Positions 35,246 to 46,790 are shown, counted from the stretch's first letter. The stretch is DNA of 64,000 nt from Hoplostethus atlanticus (GCA_034670405.1 JAXDDX010000147.1:685001-749000), one strand, 5' to 3'. The notes: generated by a model from the sequence alone, not told the origin. Translations and numbers: made by a program.

Positions 35246-35580
35246 TGGGTCGAGTCGTCCCCACCCTGACGGTGCTGCCCCCCTCCAGCGTGGAGCTGCA
35301 GCAGGGGAAGGCCACGCTCATGTGCCTGGCCAACAAGGGCTTCCCCTCAGACTGGAGGCTGGCCTGGAAGGTGGACGGCAGCAGCAGCAGCTTGGAGGAG
35401 AGCAGGAGCCCCGGGGTGCTGGAGAAGGACGGCCACTACAGCTGGAGCAGCACCCTGAGGCTCTCTGCAGACCAGTGGGGGAAGGTGGGCTCTGTGACCT
35501 GTGATGCCACCCAGGGCTCCCAGCCTTCCCAGCCTCCACTCTCGGAGACACTGAGGAGAGACCAGTGTTCCCAGTCCTGA
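35246..35580 (+). CDS. Light chain constant exon C2 (variant 5' end)
   Basis: The acceptor is CTCCTCCAG (AG at 35244-35245) and the stop is at 35578-35580. With the T left by J2 it starts [15 protein letters not shown], where the other copies start [12 protein letters not shown]. From CCCACCCTGACGGTG on it is almost identical to the others, including the C1-set Cys/Trp/Cys pattern and the RRDQCSQS end. It has SVTCDA where the others have SVTCEA. AATAAA lies at 35763-35768, after a (TC)n tract. The abrupt change from unique to shared sequence suggests gene conversion of the exon body. Confidence 0.92.
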
Positions 35581-36234
35581 CCTGACTCACTGGGACTTCT
35601 ACTGGTTTTACTCTGCTACTGCTCTCAGTCTGCACTCAGCACTGTAGTCTCTCTCTCTCTCCTTCTCTCTCTCTCTCTCTTTCTCTCAACAGAATCATTC
35701 CATCTTTTAATAGTAATATTTTCTTGCTGTCAATGATGCTGATGTTCTCCATATGTTAAGACAATAAAGAGCTTTTCACCACATCACTTGTGTTTCCATG
35801 GATATTATTATAAAATACCAGATGTCTTCTGATGCTGTCTTCATGCTAACAGTGGTTCCTTTAAATCCAAGACTGAGCTCGTCTCAGGGTAAGGTGACTA
35901 GAGTTTTATAATCACTGCTGATGACTGGAGAGAGAAATGATGGATGATGTAATGCATGGTCACACATGTGGTAACTCTGAGTGCAACATGACAGTGACTC
36001 TGTTTACCAGTGGGATCCTAAAGCTAGGTAGGAGCTAGGTGTGGATGGAAGGATGAAAGGAAGCCACTTTAACATAACAAGCAACTCTGTGGTCCATGGT
36101 GTCCTTCACATATGTCCTTTGTCCTGCTCTGTACTGATATTATAGCATGGGGATGGAGGACTGCAGCTATAATGCTGTATTGACATGACGAGAAAATAAA
36201 GGCTTTTATCAATAACAGATACACTGTTGGTGTT
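35581..36234 (+). other. C2 3' untranslated and flanking region
   Basis: Contains (TC)n at about 35649-35690 followed by TCTCAACAG, AATAAA at 35763-35768, and a second AATAAA near 36195. The same segment follows C3, C4, C5 and C6. Confidence 0.6.
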
Positions 36235-36497
36235 TTGTGCTTCCTAACAAACAAATGTAGTCGGTATCTTCTCTCATGTGTGGTTCAAAATGCTTGCTGG
36301 ACTCTTCTTGATTCATCTTTCCTACAATCTCTTTTAAGAGCCCAAGTTTTATCATTAAGAGCTCTTGGTTTTGACCTCTTATATCTCAGGGGAGCAACAG
36401 AGTCAAGTATGGTCAAACATGTATGGTTGAAATGAGTGATTAGCTCCTGAGTGACATTCTGGGAAGCTATGGAAGTAAAATCACTGGTCGTTGTCAT
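36235..36497 (-). repeat. LINE fragment, minus-strand copy after C2
   Basis: The same pre-reverse-transcriptase LINE piece as at 27123 (TILDSVAPLRYKRSKPRALND on the minus strand). A small deletion removes a few codons compared with the copy at 40885. Confidence 0.6.
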
Positions 36498-36779
36498 GAA
36501 GGCCTCAGAAAATACTGAGAATGTGTTTGGCTCTGGCTTGGACTAAAGTGTTGATTCACTGTAACACACTGATCCTCTTTCAAACTCCATTTCAACAATA
36601 TAATAACTAAAAGGTACACTTCATTGAATTGAATCCAATATTTTCATGATCAAAATCTTATTATTGTATCTTATTATGAACTATTAACACCTTTAATGTT
36701 TTAGTTTCCCTGCAGCTGTTGAGTCAGATCAGTTCCTCTTCAACTGAGGGAGGTTTTTGTACGACGCTTTTTCACTGTG

Positions 36780-37259
36780 TGAACAGATTCTGACTATTGA
36801 TATAGTGCCAACTCTGACAGTAGTAAACTCCTGTATCTTCAGACTGGACTCCACTGATGGTCAGAGTGAAGTCAGTCCCTGATCCACTGCCTGTAAAACG
36901 ACCTGGAATCCCAGACTGACGGGTTGTAGCATGATAAACCAGGAGTTTAGGAGCTTCTTCATCTCTCTGAAGGTACCAGGCTAAGTAATGGGTGCTGCCC
37001 GATACATAAACCTTCGGACTGGTTTTACAGCTGATGGTGACCGAGCCTCCCACAGCAGAGCTCACTGCTCCAGGCTGAGTCACTGTGACCTGGCCTCTGG
37101 ACTCTGAGGATACAGAGACAAAAACATAAACCACCATCATGGTTTTCTCCTGTTCATTTCACAGGGATGATGTTCAGAGGAGAGTAGTTTGATTCTCTGG
37201 ACTTTACCTGTGAAGCAGCAGCAGAGGACAGTCCAGATGAGGATGGAGCTCAATGTCAT
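36780..37259 (-). CDS. Light chain V3 segment
   Basis: Leader 37259-37208 ([10 protein letters not shown].., one change from the others), intron two bases shorter than in its relatives, V exon 37103-36780. CDR1 [14 protein letters not shown]2 [17 protein letters not shown]2 HATTRQS, CDR3 [16 protein letters not shown]: heptamer 36779-36773, nonamer 36760-36752. Octamer-like site 37377-37384. Intact. Confidence 0.92.
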
Positions 37260-37697
37260 GTTTTGATGAGGAGGATTTCTGTGGCTTCTGTTGTCATGAA
37301 GGACAGCTGTCAGTCATCCAGTGTTCAACTCTCAGGACTATAAACTCTCCCAGAGCACTGGAGCATGGTGCTGCTGATGCAAAGTGTCTCTATGGAAATG
37401 CTTTGACTCCAACAGGGACTTGGATTACTCTCATGATGCTATTTCTAAATGGACCCATCAATTCACCATATACTCTAGATTATCAATGTATCTAAGATAC
37501 GTTTGATGGAGGTTTGGCTTCATGTCTATGAATATGTGAGCTATAGGGATGAAGTAGATTTGTTTCCAAATGTAGGTAACTGTGCCTCAGTAAACTGTAT
37601 TGTCTTTAGTCCTTGTCTCAACTATGCGCTCTAGATTCAGAAGAGTCAGCTCCGTTAACCCGAACAAACTAGTGTTTTTTTTTCTCTTTTTGCCTTT

Positions 37698-37980
37698 ATG
37701 ATAGATGATGCTCCAGTTCTTTGTCTACAAAATTTAGTTGTGGAGTGCCTCAACGTTCCATCCTGGGTCCTATTTTATGCTCTATCTACATGCTTCTACT
37801 TAGTTATAAAGTTCTTTGCTATGCGGATGATACACAACTCTACCTGCCAGTATATCCTAATGATACCAGTTGTCTTGATAGCATTAATTATTGTCGAGAA
37901 GACATTACATCATAGGCTATTGATCTCTTCTTTTGTCCCTTTTAATTATTAAAGCATGTTGTACTTGTATAAGAAAGGTG
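37698..37980 (+). repeat. LINE reverse transcriptase remnant
   Basis: Two overlapping short frames keep [18 protein letters not shown] and [14 protein letters not shown], which are reverse transcriptase motifs B and C of an L2-type LINE. The end ..GGTGCTATATAAATTAATTAAC is a LINE tail. A close copy lies at 47800-48110. Confidence 0.65.
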
Positions 37981-38387
37981 CTATATAAATTAATTAACTG
38001 TTATTATTATTACGATTATCATTTTTTTGTTGTATCCAGCAAGCCAATTTAGCAAAGCAACTGATCATGGGACTACTAGCCACTACTAACGGTAGCGTTT
38101 ACTAGCTACATTAGCTAGTGTGCTAGTCATATGTATTAACAACAAGACAGTGATGGTTATCTAGCTAACAATAAGGGGGGGGCATCACCTGAATACCTCT
38201 ATTTATCAAAATTGAGTTTCATTGTATTTTATATTGAAAACTTTTAGTCCTTTTAAATTTTTTAATACCTTACTAGTTTTTACATCAACTAGGTTTTGGT
38301 GAGTTTGTTGTTTCCACAGTGAGAGAGTCGTGTCTCTCTAGACTGAGAGGTTTTTGTACGACGGCTCAATGAGTTTGTATCACTGTG

Positions 38388-38425
38388 GTTGACTTTTGGT
38401 GGAGGCACCAGACTGGATGTTGGAA
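38388..38425 (+). CDS. Light chain J3 segment with 23-RSS
   Basis: Codes (G)[12 protein letters not shown] plus one base: Leu replaces the Trp seen in all other J segments (TTG for TGG). Nonamer 38349-38357, 23-base spacer, heptamer 38381-38387, donor GT at 38426. It is the first of two J in this unit. Confidence 0.92.
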
Positions 38426-38780
38426 GTAAGTTCACCTATCTAATCTTTCTAATCTAATAATCGATTTCTTTAATTGACTTTAGAAAGCTAAATTTGATTT
38501 GTAAAGTTGAGATGTATTTTTTTAAACATTAGCAGTTAACATTTAACCAGTAAAAACATACTTTACTTTAAGAAAAAGGTTCCATATGATCAATCAAATT
38601 ATTATTATTATTATTATTATTAATCCTTGGGCCAGAGGAGAAAGCTTATTATTCCTAACTCTTATTTTAACATTGCATCTTGAGGGCTTGTAGTTTTAGT
38701 TTGCTGACAAAGTGAGAGAGTCGTGTTTCTCTAGACTGAGAGGTTTTTGTACAACGGCTCACTGAGTTTGTATCACTGTG

Positions 38781-38818
38781 GTGGACTTTTGGTGGAGGCA
38801 CCAGACTGGATGTTGGAA
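38781..38818 (+). CDS. Light chain J4 segment with 23-RSS
   Basis: Codes (G)[12 protein letters not shown] plus one base. Nonamer 38742-38750, spacer 23 (begins ACAACGG, one change from ACGACGG), heptamer 38774-38780, donor GT at 38819. It gives unit 3 a choice of two J for one C. Confidence 0.92.
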
Positions 38819-39811
38819 GTAAGTTTCTTCAAAAATATTAAATATCACATCATGTATTAATGCTTTTATTCCTATGTCAGAATGTCAGTAGTAGATATAA
38901 ATATATATTGTGTTGATTTCCATCACTTATAGTCTCTTTTCTTTTTGTCTGTTTCTACTCAACCATGAGGTCTAACTTACAGCGGCTTTACTTTACGTTT
39001 CGTTACACATCCTAGACGTACTGTGAAAAGTCAATGCCTTCATTTGCAGAAAAGATTCAGGAAAAATTTTATTATATTGAAATCTATTGTTAAGATTGCA
39101 TCTTGATTTTTGAGTTTTTACATTAAACGTTAAGTTAACACTAACACTAAGAGAGTGTGGAAATTGACTCATGGTTTCGCCAAATCTCTGGTTCTTTTAA
39201 TTCAAGTATATTTTAAATTCTGTTTAAATAGTTGTGGTAGTTTAGAGTTTGTATTTTATATTTAATATTTGTTTTAATTAACACCATTTAAGGTAGTCTT
39301 TTGTGGTTTCTACTGTCCTTGAGAAGTCAATCTCACTGTTGATTTTTACAGATGTTTTCAACACAGTCAATGTGTTAGTGTAGATTTATAGTTTGTGCAT
39401 GAATGAAACTTTTGTCACATAACAGCTGAAAGAAATGCAGTTTGATAATGTATTGGTCATTTATTTTATTGATGGTTTTCCACTTGCTAGTTTTAATTAA
39501 AATCCAGATAGAGAAGATGATTAGGATGAGAAATTTAAACTGTAGCCAGTAAATCTGAGCTCCTTTTATTTCCGATGTAGTTTGATATATTCCTGGTCAT
39601 ATGAGGACTCTTTCTGTGCTGATGTGCATGAGAGGCTTCTTCAAGGGAAGTGAAACAATGTGTGAGCGAGTGACTGGTGGAGCATAAAAACCATCTGACA
39701 GAAACTCCTTAAAGGGGAAAATGGACTCTCACACAGTAAAGGAGTCCAACTGCTGCTGATTGATTGACAGCTGTGGCCGTCCTGTCCTCTAAGCTGATTG
39801 GTGTCTCCTAG
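38819..39811 (+). other. J4-C3 intron
   Basis: No coding sequence. Long blocks are shared with the J5-C4, J6-C5 and (inverted) J1-C1 introns. The block GTCAATGTGTTAGTGTAG and the 150 bases before the C exon are almost unchanged in all four. An intronic enhancer may lie here, but duplication age alone could explain the identity. Confidence 0.6.
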
Positions 39812-40134
39812 GTGATGTCCCTCCCACCCTGACGGTGCTGCCACCCTCCAGCGTGGAGCTGCAGCAGGGGAAGGCCACGCTCATGTGCCTGGCCAACAAG
39901 GGCTTCCCCTCAGACTGGAGGCTGGCCTGGAAGGTGGACGGCAGCAGCAGCAGCTTGGAGGAGAGCAGGAGCCCCGGGGTGCTGGAGAAGGACGGCCACT
40001 ACAGCTGGAGCAGCACCCTGAGGCTCTCTGCAGACCAGTGGGGGAAGGTGGGCTCTGTGACCTGTGAGGCCACCCAGGGCTCCCAGCCTCCGCTCTCGGA
40101 GACACTGAGGAGAGACCAGTGTTCCCAGTCCTGA
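39812..40134 (+). CDS. Light chain constant exon C3
   Basis: Acceptor AG at 39810-39811, stop at 40132-40134. Starts [14 protein letters not shown] after joining. It is three codons shorter than its relatives near the C-terminus (GSQPPLSET instead of [12 protein letters not shown]). Cys and Trp landmarks are intact. AATAAA at 40330-40335; (TC)n at about 40204-40252 followed by CAACAG. Confidence 0.93.
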
Positions 40135-40804
40135 CCTGACTCACTGGGACTTCTACTACTGGTTTTACTCTGCTATTGCTCTCAGTCTGCACTCAGCACT
40201 GTAGTCTCTCTGTCTCTCTCTCTCTGTCTCTCTCTCTCTCTCTCTCTTTCTCTCAACAGAATCATTCCATCTTTTAATAATAATGTTTTCTTGCTGTCAG
40301 TGATGCTGATGTTCTCCATATGTTAAGACAATAAAGAGCTTTTCACCACATCACTTGTGTTTCCATGGATATTATTATAAAATACCAGATGTCTTCTGAT
40401 GCTGTCTTCATGCTAACAGTGGTTCCTTTAAATCCACAAAGACTGAGCTCGTCTCAGGGTAAGGTGACTAGAGTTTTATAATCACTGCTGATGATTGGAG
40501 AGAGAAATGATGGATGATGTAATGCATGGTCACACATGTGGTAACTCTGAGTGCAACATGACAGTGACTCTGTTTACCAGTGGGATCCTAAAGCTAGGTA
40601 GGAGCTAGGTGTGGATGGAAGGATGAAAGGAAACCACTTTAACATAACAAGCAACTCTGTGGTCCATGGTGTCCTTCTCATCTGTCCTTTGTCCTGCTCT
40701 GTACTGATATTATAGCATGGGGATGGAGAACTACAGCTATAATGCTGTATTGACATGATGAGAAAATAAAGGCTTTCATCAATAACAGATACACTGTTGG
40801 TGTT

Positions 40805-41076
40805 TTGTGCTTCCTAACAAACAAATGTAGTCGGTATCTTCTCTCATGTGTTGTTCAAAATGCTTGCTGGACTCTTCAGACGCTTCATGATTCATCTTTC
40901 CTACAATCTCTTTTAAGAGCCCAAGTTTTATCATTAAGAGCTCTTGGTTTTGACCTCTTATATCTCAGGGGAGCAACAGAGTCAAGTATGGTCAAACATG
41001 TATGGTTGAAATGAGTGATTAGATCCTCAGTGACATTCTGGGAAGCTATGGAAGTAAAATCACTGGTCGTTGTCAT
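40805..41076 (-). repeat. LINE fragment, minus-strand copy after C3
   Basis: Fullest minus-strand copy of the piece described at 27123 (63-codon frame on 41076-40885). Confidence 0.6.
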
Positions 41077-41358
41077 GAAGGCCTCAGAAAATACTGAGAA
41101 TGTGTTTGGCTCTGACTTGGACTAAAGTGTTGACTCACTGTAACACACTGATCCTGTTTCAAACTCCATTTCAACAATATAATAACTAAAAGGTACACTT
41201 CATTGAATTTAATCCAATATTTTCATGATCAGAATGCTATTATTGTATGTTATTATGAACTATTAACACCTTTAATGTTTTAGTTTCCCTGCAGCAGTTG
41301 AGTCAGATCAGTTCCTCTTCAACTGAGGGAGGTTTTTGTACGACGCTTTTTCACTGTG

Positions 41359-41840
41359 TGAACAGATACTGACTGTTGATATAGTGCTGACTCTGACAGT
41401 AGTAAACTCCTGTATCTTCAGCCTGGACTCCACTGATGGTCAGAGTGAAGTCAGTCCCTGATCCACTCCCTGTAAAACGACCTGGAATCCCAGATTGACG
41501 AGTTGTAGCATGATAAACCAGGAGTTTAGGAGCTTCTCCAGGTTTCTGAAGGTACCAGGCTAAACGGTGGTTGCTGCCCGATACATAAACCTTTGGATTG
41601 GTTTTACAGCTGATGGTGACCGAGCCTCCCACAGCAGAGCTCACTGCTCCAGGCTGAGTCACTGTGACCTGGCCTCTGGACTCTGAGCATACAGAGACAA
41701 AAACATAAACCACCGTCATGGTTTTCTCCTGTTCATTCCAGAGGGACGATGTTCATAGAGGAGAGGAGTTTGATTCTCTGGACTTTACCTGTGAAGCAGC
41801 AGCAGAGGACAGTCCAGATGAGGATGGAGATCAACGTCAT
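41359..41840 (-). CDS. Light chain V4 segment (no J-C directly beside it)
   Basis: Leader 41840-41789, V exon 41682-41359. FR2 [17 protein letters not shown]2 HATTRQS, CDR3 [13 protein letters not shown]; the frame is intact. RSS: heptamer 41358-41352, nonamer 41339-41331. Octamer-like site 41958-41965. The next J on the right (J5) is 7 kb away, beyond V5 and a LINE insertion. It could still invert onto J5, or onto J of another unit. Confidence 0.92.
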
Positions 41841-42070
41841 GTTTTGAAGAGGAGTATTTCTGTGGCTTCTGTTGTCATGAAGGACAGCTGTCAGTCATCC
41901 AGTGTTCAACTCTCAGGACTATAAACTCTCCCAGAGCACTGGAGCATGATGCTGCTGATGCAAAGTGTCTCTATGGAAATGCTCTGACTCCAACAGGGAC
42001 TTGGATCACTCTCATGATGCTATTTCTAAATGGACCCATCAATTTACTATAATAGCGCTAAAGACAAGAC

Positions 42071-43410
42071 AATAACGTTTTTAACTGTTTTGTCTTCAGC
42101 CCTAGTTTCTACTCCAACACACTCTGAGTTGTAGGTTGAAAAGTTGTGGAGTACCTCAAGGTTCCATCCTGGGTCCTGTTTTATTCTCAATCTACATTCT
42201 CCCATTTGATCATGTAATTCGTAGATTTTACAAATTTGTAGACTTTTTTTTCATCGCTGTGCCCCCGATACACAACTGTACGTGCCTGTAAATGGGACCA
42301 GTTGTCTTGATACCCTGAATTATTATCTAGCAGACATTAATTGTGAAATTACTTTTGGCCCTTCAAATCCTTCTTTCAAAATTGTCAACTGACAACTAAT
42401 ATTAAACTGCTATTACTAACCGTTATTCATTATATTCCAGGTCATACTGGTCAGACTCTTTCTGTGCTGATATACATGAGAGACTTCTTAAATGGAAGTG
42501 AAACAATGTGAGAGTGAGTGACTGCTGGACCTTAAAAACCATCTGACAGAAATTCCTTTAAGAGATGTTCAACATTAAATCACGTTTTTGAGCTGTAAAC
42601 ATATTTGTATGACTTCTATATGGTGAAATCAATTCTGGACCTAAATTCAACTTAGCATTTATAATGTCAGTAGGACGTTTTCAGGACAAAAAAATGTATT
42701 TGTGTTGCCCAACTTGTTTAAAGTTTCCACTCTGCTGCACTGCCGGCTCCACCCCAATCAGTGACAAAATACAGAAAATTTAGTGGTAGCATGAGAAGGG
42801 TGGCAGAATTTTTTTTTAAATGTTGACGCCCTTGGCTGGAGATGGGCGGAGCCATTGAGGAGAGAAATCCTCTGCCCCAAAAGACCCTTTGTCACCAAAG
42901 TGTACTGAGACTTGGCGTCACTCTCAGTTGTTAACTAGCTAGCAGGCTAATCTCCAATATGTTGTCAAATGGATGTCAGAGACAAGCCAGGGACTTACAG
43001 AATACACAATTATAAACAAAGTGTCACATGTGGAGGCAATAAAGAAAGTCAGTGAGGAACAAAAGAAATGGATGACGAATGGGGATAACATAGAAAACTA
43101 AACAAGTAGGTCTATTGGGATAAATGAAGAGTGAAATCTCCTCTAGACAAGCAGCAGCAAATGTACAGAAGCCCTGCTCTTATAAATGGATGATCCAGAA
43201 AGGAACAACGCCAGTCGCATTTATCTGAAAAACTGGCTGATGTAGGTTTTCAACAAAGAAACAGAGGGGAAAAGTTGATACGATTGAGAATGCAGCAAAG
43301 TAATATATTGGTTATCAAATGATGAACCCATAAAACTATGATGATTTGGATTGTATTTAGTGTATTTCTGGTGTTCCATATACTACAATTGAATGACAGA
43401 AGCTTAAGTG
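42071..43410 (+). repeat. Inter-V spacer, copy without the DNA transposon block
   Basis: Parallels 31587-32687. At 42071-42090 (AACGTTTTTAACTGTTTTG) it shows the empty site for the block at 27827-31586. LINE remnants of the [10 protein letters not shown] type lie at about 42140-42330. No gene. Confidence 0.7.
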
Positions 43411-43603
43411 CTAAACAAGTTCAAGAAGTTCAAGAAGTTCAAGTTCAAGAAGTTTATTTGTCACATACACACACGGGGTGTGCAGTGAAATGTAAAAAGT
43501 GGCAATGCTCAACAGAAATGTGCAAAGAACAAAATAACAGGTTCACACTATTTACAAAAAAACAAAACAACAACACAATATTTACAATATTACAGTAAGA
43601 GCT

Positions 43604-45311
43604 CTATATAAAAAACAACACAATATTTACAGTAACAGCACTTTGGAAATAAAAATATAGTAAAAAAGGGAAATCGTATGTATGTAATATAAATTTCCTC
43701 AGCTGCGTGAGGTGGTAAAGGCGCTGCCTTGCCTTTCTCACCAGAGTGTCAGTGTGTGTGGACCATGTGAGATCTTCGGTGATGTGGACTCCCAGGTATT
43801 CATACCTGCTCACCCTCTCCACAGTAGTCCTATTAATCCCCAATGGTGAGTACGTCCTCTGTTGTTGTGTCCTCCTAAAGTCCACAATCAGCTCCTTAGT
43901 TTTGGTGACATTCAAGAGGAGGCTGTTGTCCTGGCACCAGAGTGACAGATCAGCAACTTCCTCCAGGTAGGCCTTCTCGTCGCTGTCGGAGATCAGGCCC
44001 ACCACCACTGTGTCATCCGCAATCTTAATGATGGAGTTGGAGCTGAACCTGGCCACACAGTCATGTGTGTACAGGGAGTACAGTAGGGGGCTGAGGACAC
44101 AACCCTGGGGGGATCCTGTGTTCAGGGTGAGGGGGTTGGAGGTGTGTCTGCCCACCCTGACCACCTGGGGCCTGGTGGTCAGGAAGTCCAGGATCCAGGC
44201 ACACAGGGGGGTGTTCAGTCCCAGCTCAATCAACTTGCCAGCCAGTCTGGTGGGGACTATGGTATTGAAAGCTGAACTATAATCAGTGAACAGCAGTCTC
44301 ACATAGCCCCCCTTCCGGCTGTCCAGATGAGAGAGTGTGGTGTGCAGTACCTGGGAGACAGCATCATCCGTGGATCTGTTTGGACGACAAGCAAACTGCA
44401 GCGGGTCCATGGAGCAAGGGAGGAAGGCGCAGATGTAGTCCTTAATCAGCCTCTCAAAGCATTTCATGACCACCGAGGTGAGGGCCACTGGTCGATAATC
44501 ATTCAGGCATGCTGGAGAAGCATTCTTGGGCACAGAGACAATAGTGGATCTCTTGAAGCAGCCGGGGACCACAGACTCAGCCACGGAGATGTTGAATATA
44601 GTGGTGAACACTGGAGCTAGCTGATTAGCATAGGTCTTCAGTACTCGCCCAGATATGCCATCTGGACCAGCAGCTTTCCTGGTGTTCACCCTCGTCAGAG
44701 CCCTCCTCACACTGTGCTCGGTCACAGAGAGCGTGTGTTCATCCCCAGCGGTAGAACTCACTTCGGCTGCGCTAACAGTGATGTTGTTAGCCGGCGAGCT
44801 AGCGCTGTTGTTGCTAGTCTCAAACCGTGCATAAAATGAGTTCAGGTCGTCCGCTAGGGATGCGTCGGCACTCACAATTGCGGGGGGTCTGCCCTGGTAG
44901 TCCGTTATAGTCCGTAGCCCCTGCCATAGGCGTCTGGTGTCGCGCTGCTCCATCTGCGACTCCACTCTGTCTTTATACCTCCTCTTGGCCTCCTTCACCG
45001 CCCTTCTCAGTCCATAGGACGCTGCCTTGTGCTCGTCCATGTTGCCGGATACAAGAGTTATAGGCAGCAGTGTGGGCGTTCAAAGCGTCGCGGATGGATC
45101 TATCAACCCACGGTTTTTGGTTAGGAAAGGACCTAACTTTTACCGTGGGGACGATAGTGTCCGCTAGCGTTGCTATGAAGCTCGTTACTACTTCCGTAAA
45201 CTCGCTGATGTCCCTGAAACTGGATTGGAACATGTCCCAGTCGACATCACACAGAGCGTCCTGTAGCTCAGCCTCTGATTGGTCAGACCACCGCTTTACG
45301 TCCCTCGTCAC
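43604..45311 (-). pseudogene. LINE reverse transcriptase, broken by a frameshift
   Basis: The main frame (45040-43604, 478 codons) carries reverse transcriptase motifs in order: LNDYRPVALTS, motif A (LLFTDYSSAFN), motif B (GSPQGCVLSPLLYSLY) and motif C (IADDT). Motif C has Ile where most relatives have Phe or Tyr. The part before it (KVRSFPNQKPWVDRSIRDAL) lies in another frame (45311-44973); the shift falls at about 45030-45050. After QLRKFILHTYDFP the frame runs into non-coding tail. Confidence 0.85.
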
Positions 45312-46000
45312 TACCGCTTCCCGTGCTATCCTTTGTTTGTACTCCGGTAGCAGTAGCAGCTGTGGTGATGACCGAGCTGAACTCCCGGGGAAGGTAGAAT
45401 GGACGGCATGAGATCATCAGATGTTCCAGGTTCGACGAGCAGGAACGAGAAAGAGTCTTAATGTCCTTGGGGTTGCATCACTTGTTGTTGGTCATGAAGC
45501 AAACCCCTCCTCCCTTAGATTTGCCAGACTCTTCCGTTCTATCCGCACGGAAAACAGAGAAGGACTCGGTTGGGCATATGACTCGATCCGGCACCAGCGG
45601 GGTCAGCCATGTTTCCATCAGACAAAAGATGTTACAATCCCTCATGTCCCATTGGAATCTAATCCTCGCCCTAACATCATCCAATTTATTTTCCAGAGAC
45701 TGGACGTTAGCAAGAAGGATGCTGGGCAGAGGTGGACGGTGGGCTTGAACTCTCAGTCTGTTCCGAATACCGCTCCGTTTTCCCCGATGTTTTCTCCTTC
45801 GTCTCCCCGTAGATGCGTCTCCACTGTTGTTGTTGTGGCTCGCTCGTACGATCTCTGCCGGCCACGCTGGGTCGATGGAAAAAGTGGACAAAAACCTTTG
45901 TTTTGCGCAAAAGTTTATATCCAAAAGTGTGCTGCGTTCGTATGATGTTAGTGCCGATGTGTTTGTGCAAAAAAAGATATTAAAAACAAACACAAAAACA
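45312..46000 (-). pseudogene. LINE endonuclease domain with premature stop and internal deletion
   Basis: The frame ending at 45478 contains PSILLANVQSLENKLDDV, FCLMETWL and GKSKGGGVCFMTNN, the start of an apurinic-type endonuclease. A stop codon follows directly (TGA where relatives have Trp). Readable sequence continues to about REFSSV, and then most of the C-terminal half of the endonuclease is missing before the linker at 45311. Confidence 0.75.
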
Positions 46001-46067
46001 AAAAAAACGCACAATCTCCGCGGAGCTACCACGACGGCGTCTAGACACGGCCGCGCCATCTTGTAAG

Positions 46068-46781
46068 ATGGACTTGTCATGGTATACGTTGACATTGAAA
46101 AGGCCTTTGATTCAATGTGGAGGGTAGGATTGTTGATTAAAATGGGTTAGCTAGTTATTAGTGGAACGCTGTAGAATTGAGTCACAGATTTTTTTTATCA
46201 GAATATAGGTATGAAGGTAGGAACCCATGTCTCAGATTTATTCACAATTGAGCGATTAGCCCTATCTTGATTAATATCATGATCAGTGATAAAGAGAGAG
46301 AACATGGTTTTGAGTGCTGTGTTTCATTTTGCAAGAGATTTGTGGAGTTTTGACAAAGTGGTTAACTCTTTTCAGTTTTGTGTTTACAGTTTTGAGAAAT
46401 TGAGCCACAGTTTCTGGAAATGTGTTTAAACGTTTGGGAAAAACTGTAATATCATGATCAATGATAACGTTTCTGACATAGGGAGCGATATGGGTATATC
46501 ACTATATGCTGACAATGGTGCTATTGGAAAATAATGTTGGATATGTAGTTAACAGTAACCAAAAAGGCATTATGAAGGTTGAAACATGCCCCTATGACTG
46601 GGGTTGTCACTGTCACTGTCCAAATCATACAACAAGTTCTTCAACAGGAATACATTTAAACATCTCATGGCTCATATAAAACACACTGAGGCCAAATGTG
46701 AGAAAGTATTACATCCAATGAGGTCTGTATGTGGATATGACTGGGGTGATGAAAAACTGTCTTTACCAGACATTCATAGAG

Positions 46782-46790
<9 letters not shown>
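46068..46790 (+). repeat. Inter-V spacer, right part, with RT remnant and a MITE fragment
   Basis: Reads YVDIEKAFDSMW (from about 46080) and ISLYADNGA (about 46497), as in 32697-32985. A further piece, HTEAKCEKVLHPMRSVCGYD (about 46680-46745), resembles the region after the LINE RT. A 155-base piece (46292-46446) with a GGGAAAAACTG transposon end is inserted between two 20-base copies of the target. A (GT)n tract lies at 46784-46818. Confidence 0.65.

Larger units (their letters stand above)
43411..46067 (-). mobile_element. Near full-length but defective LINE retrotransposon
   Basis: Minus-strand element: 5' end at about 46062 (AAGATGGCGCGGCCG), 3' end near 43420 with the tail TGTGACAAATAAACTTCTTG and CTTGAA-type repeats. 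It encodes an endonuclease part and a reverse transcriptase part, both damaged (listed separately). The paralogous spacer at 32681-32700 reads AAGTGGTAATGGACTTG without it, so the insertion came after the unit was duplicated. It belongs to a large teleost family of non-LTR elements; I do not assign the clade. Confidence 0.88.

Noticed and set aside
35318-35635. Frames of about 100 codons opposite each C exon
   Set aside because: Shadows of the GC-rich C exon; the sense strand has the Ig domain, acceptor site and polyadenylation signal.
36069-36254. Conserved 60-codon frame MFVRKHKTP.. on the minus strand after several C exons
   Set aside because: It covers the C 3' flank and a LINE edge, with no start context or domain; its conservation reflects recent duplication.
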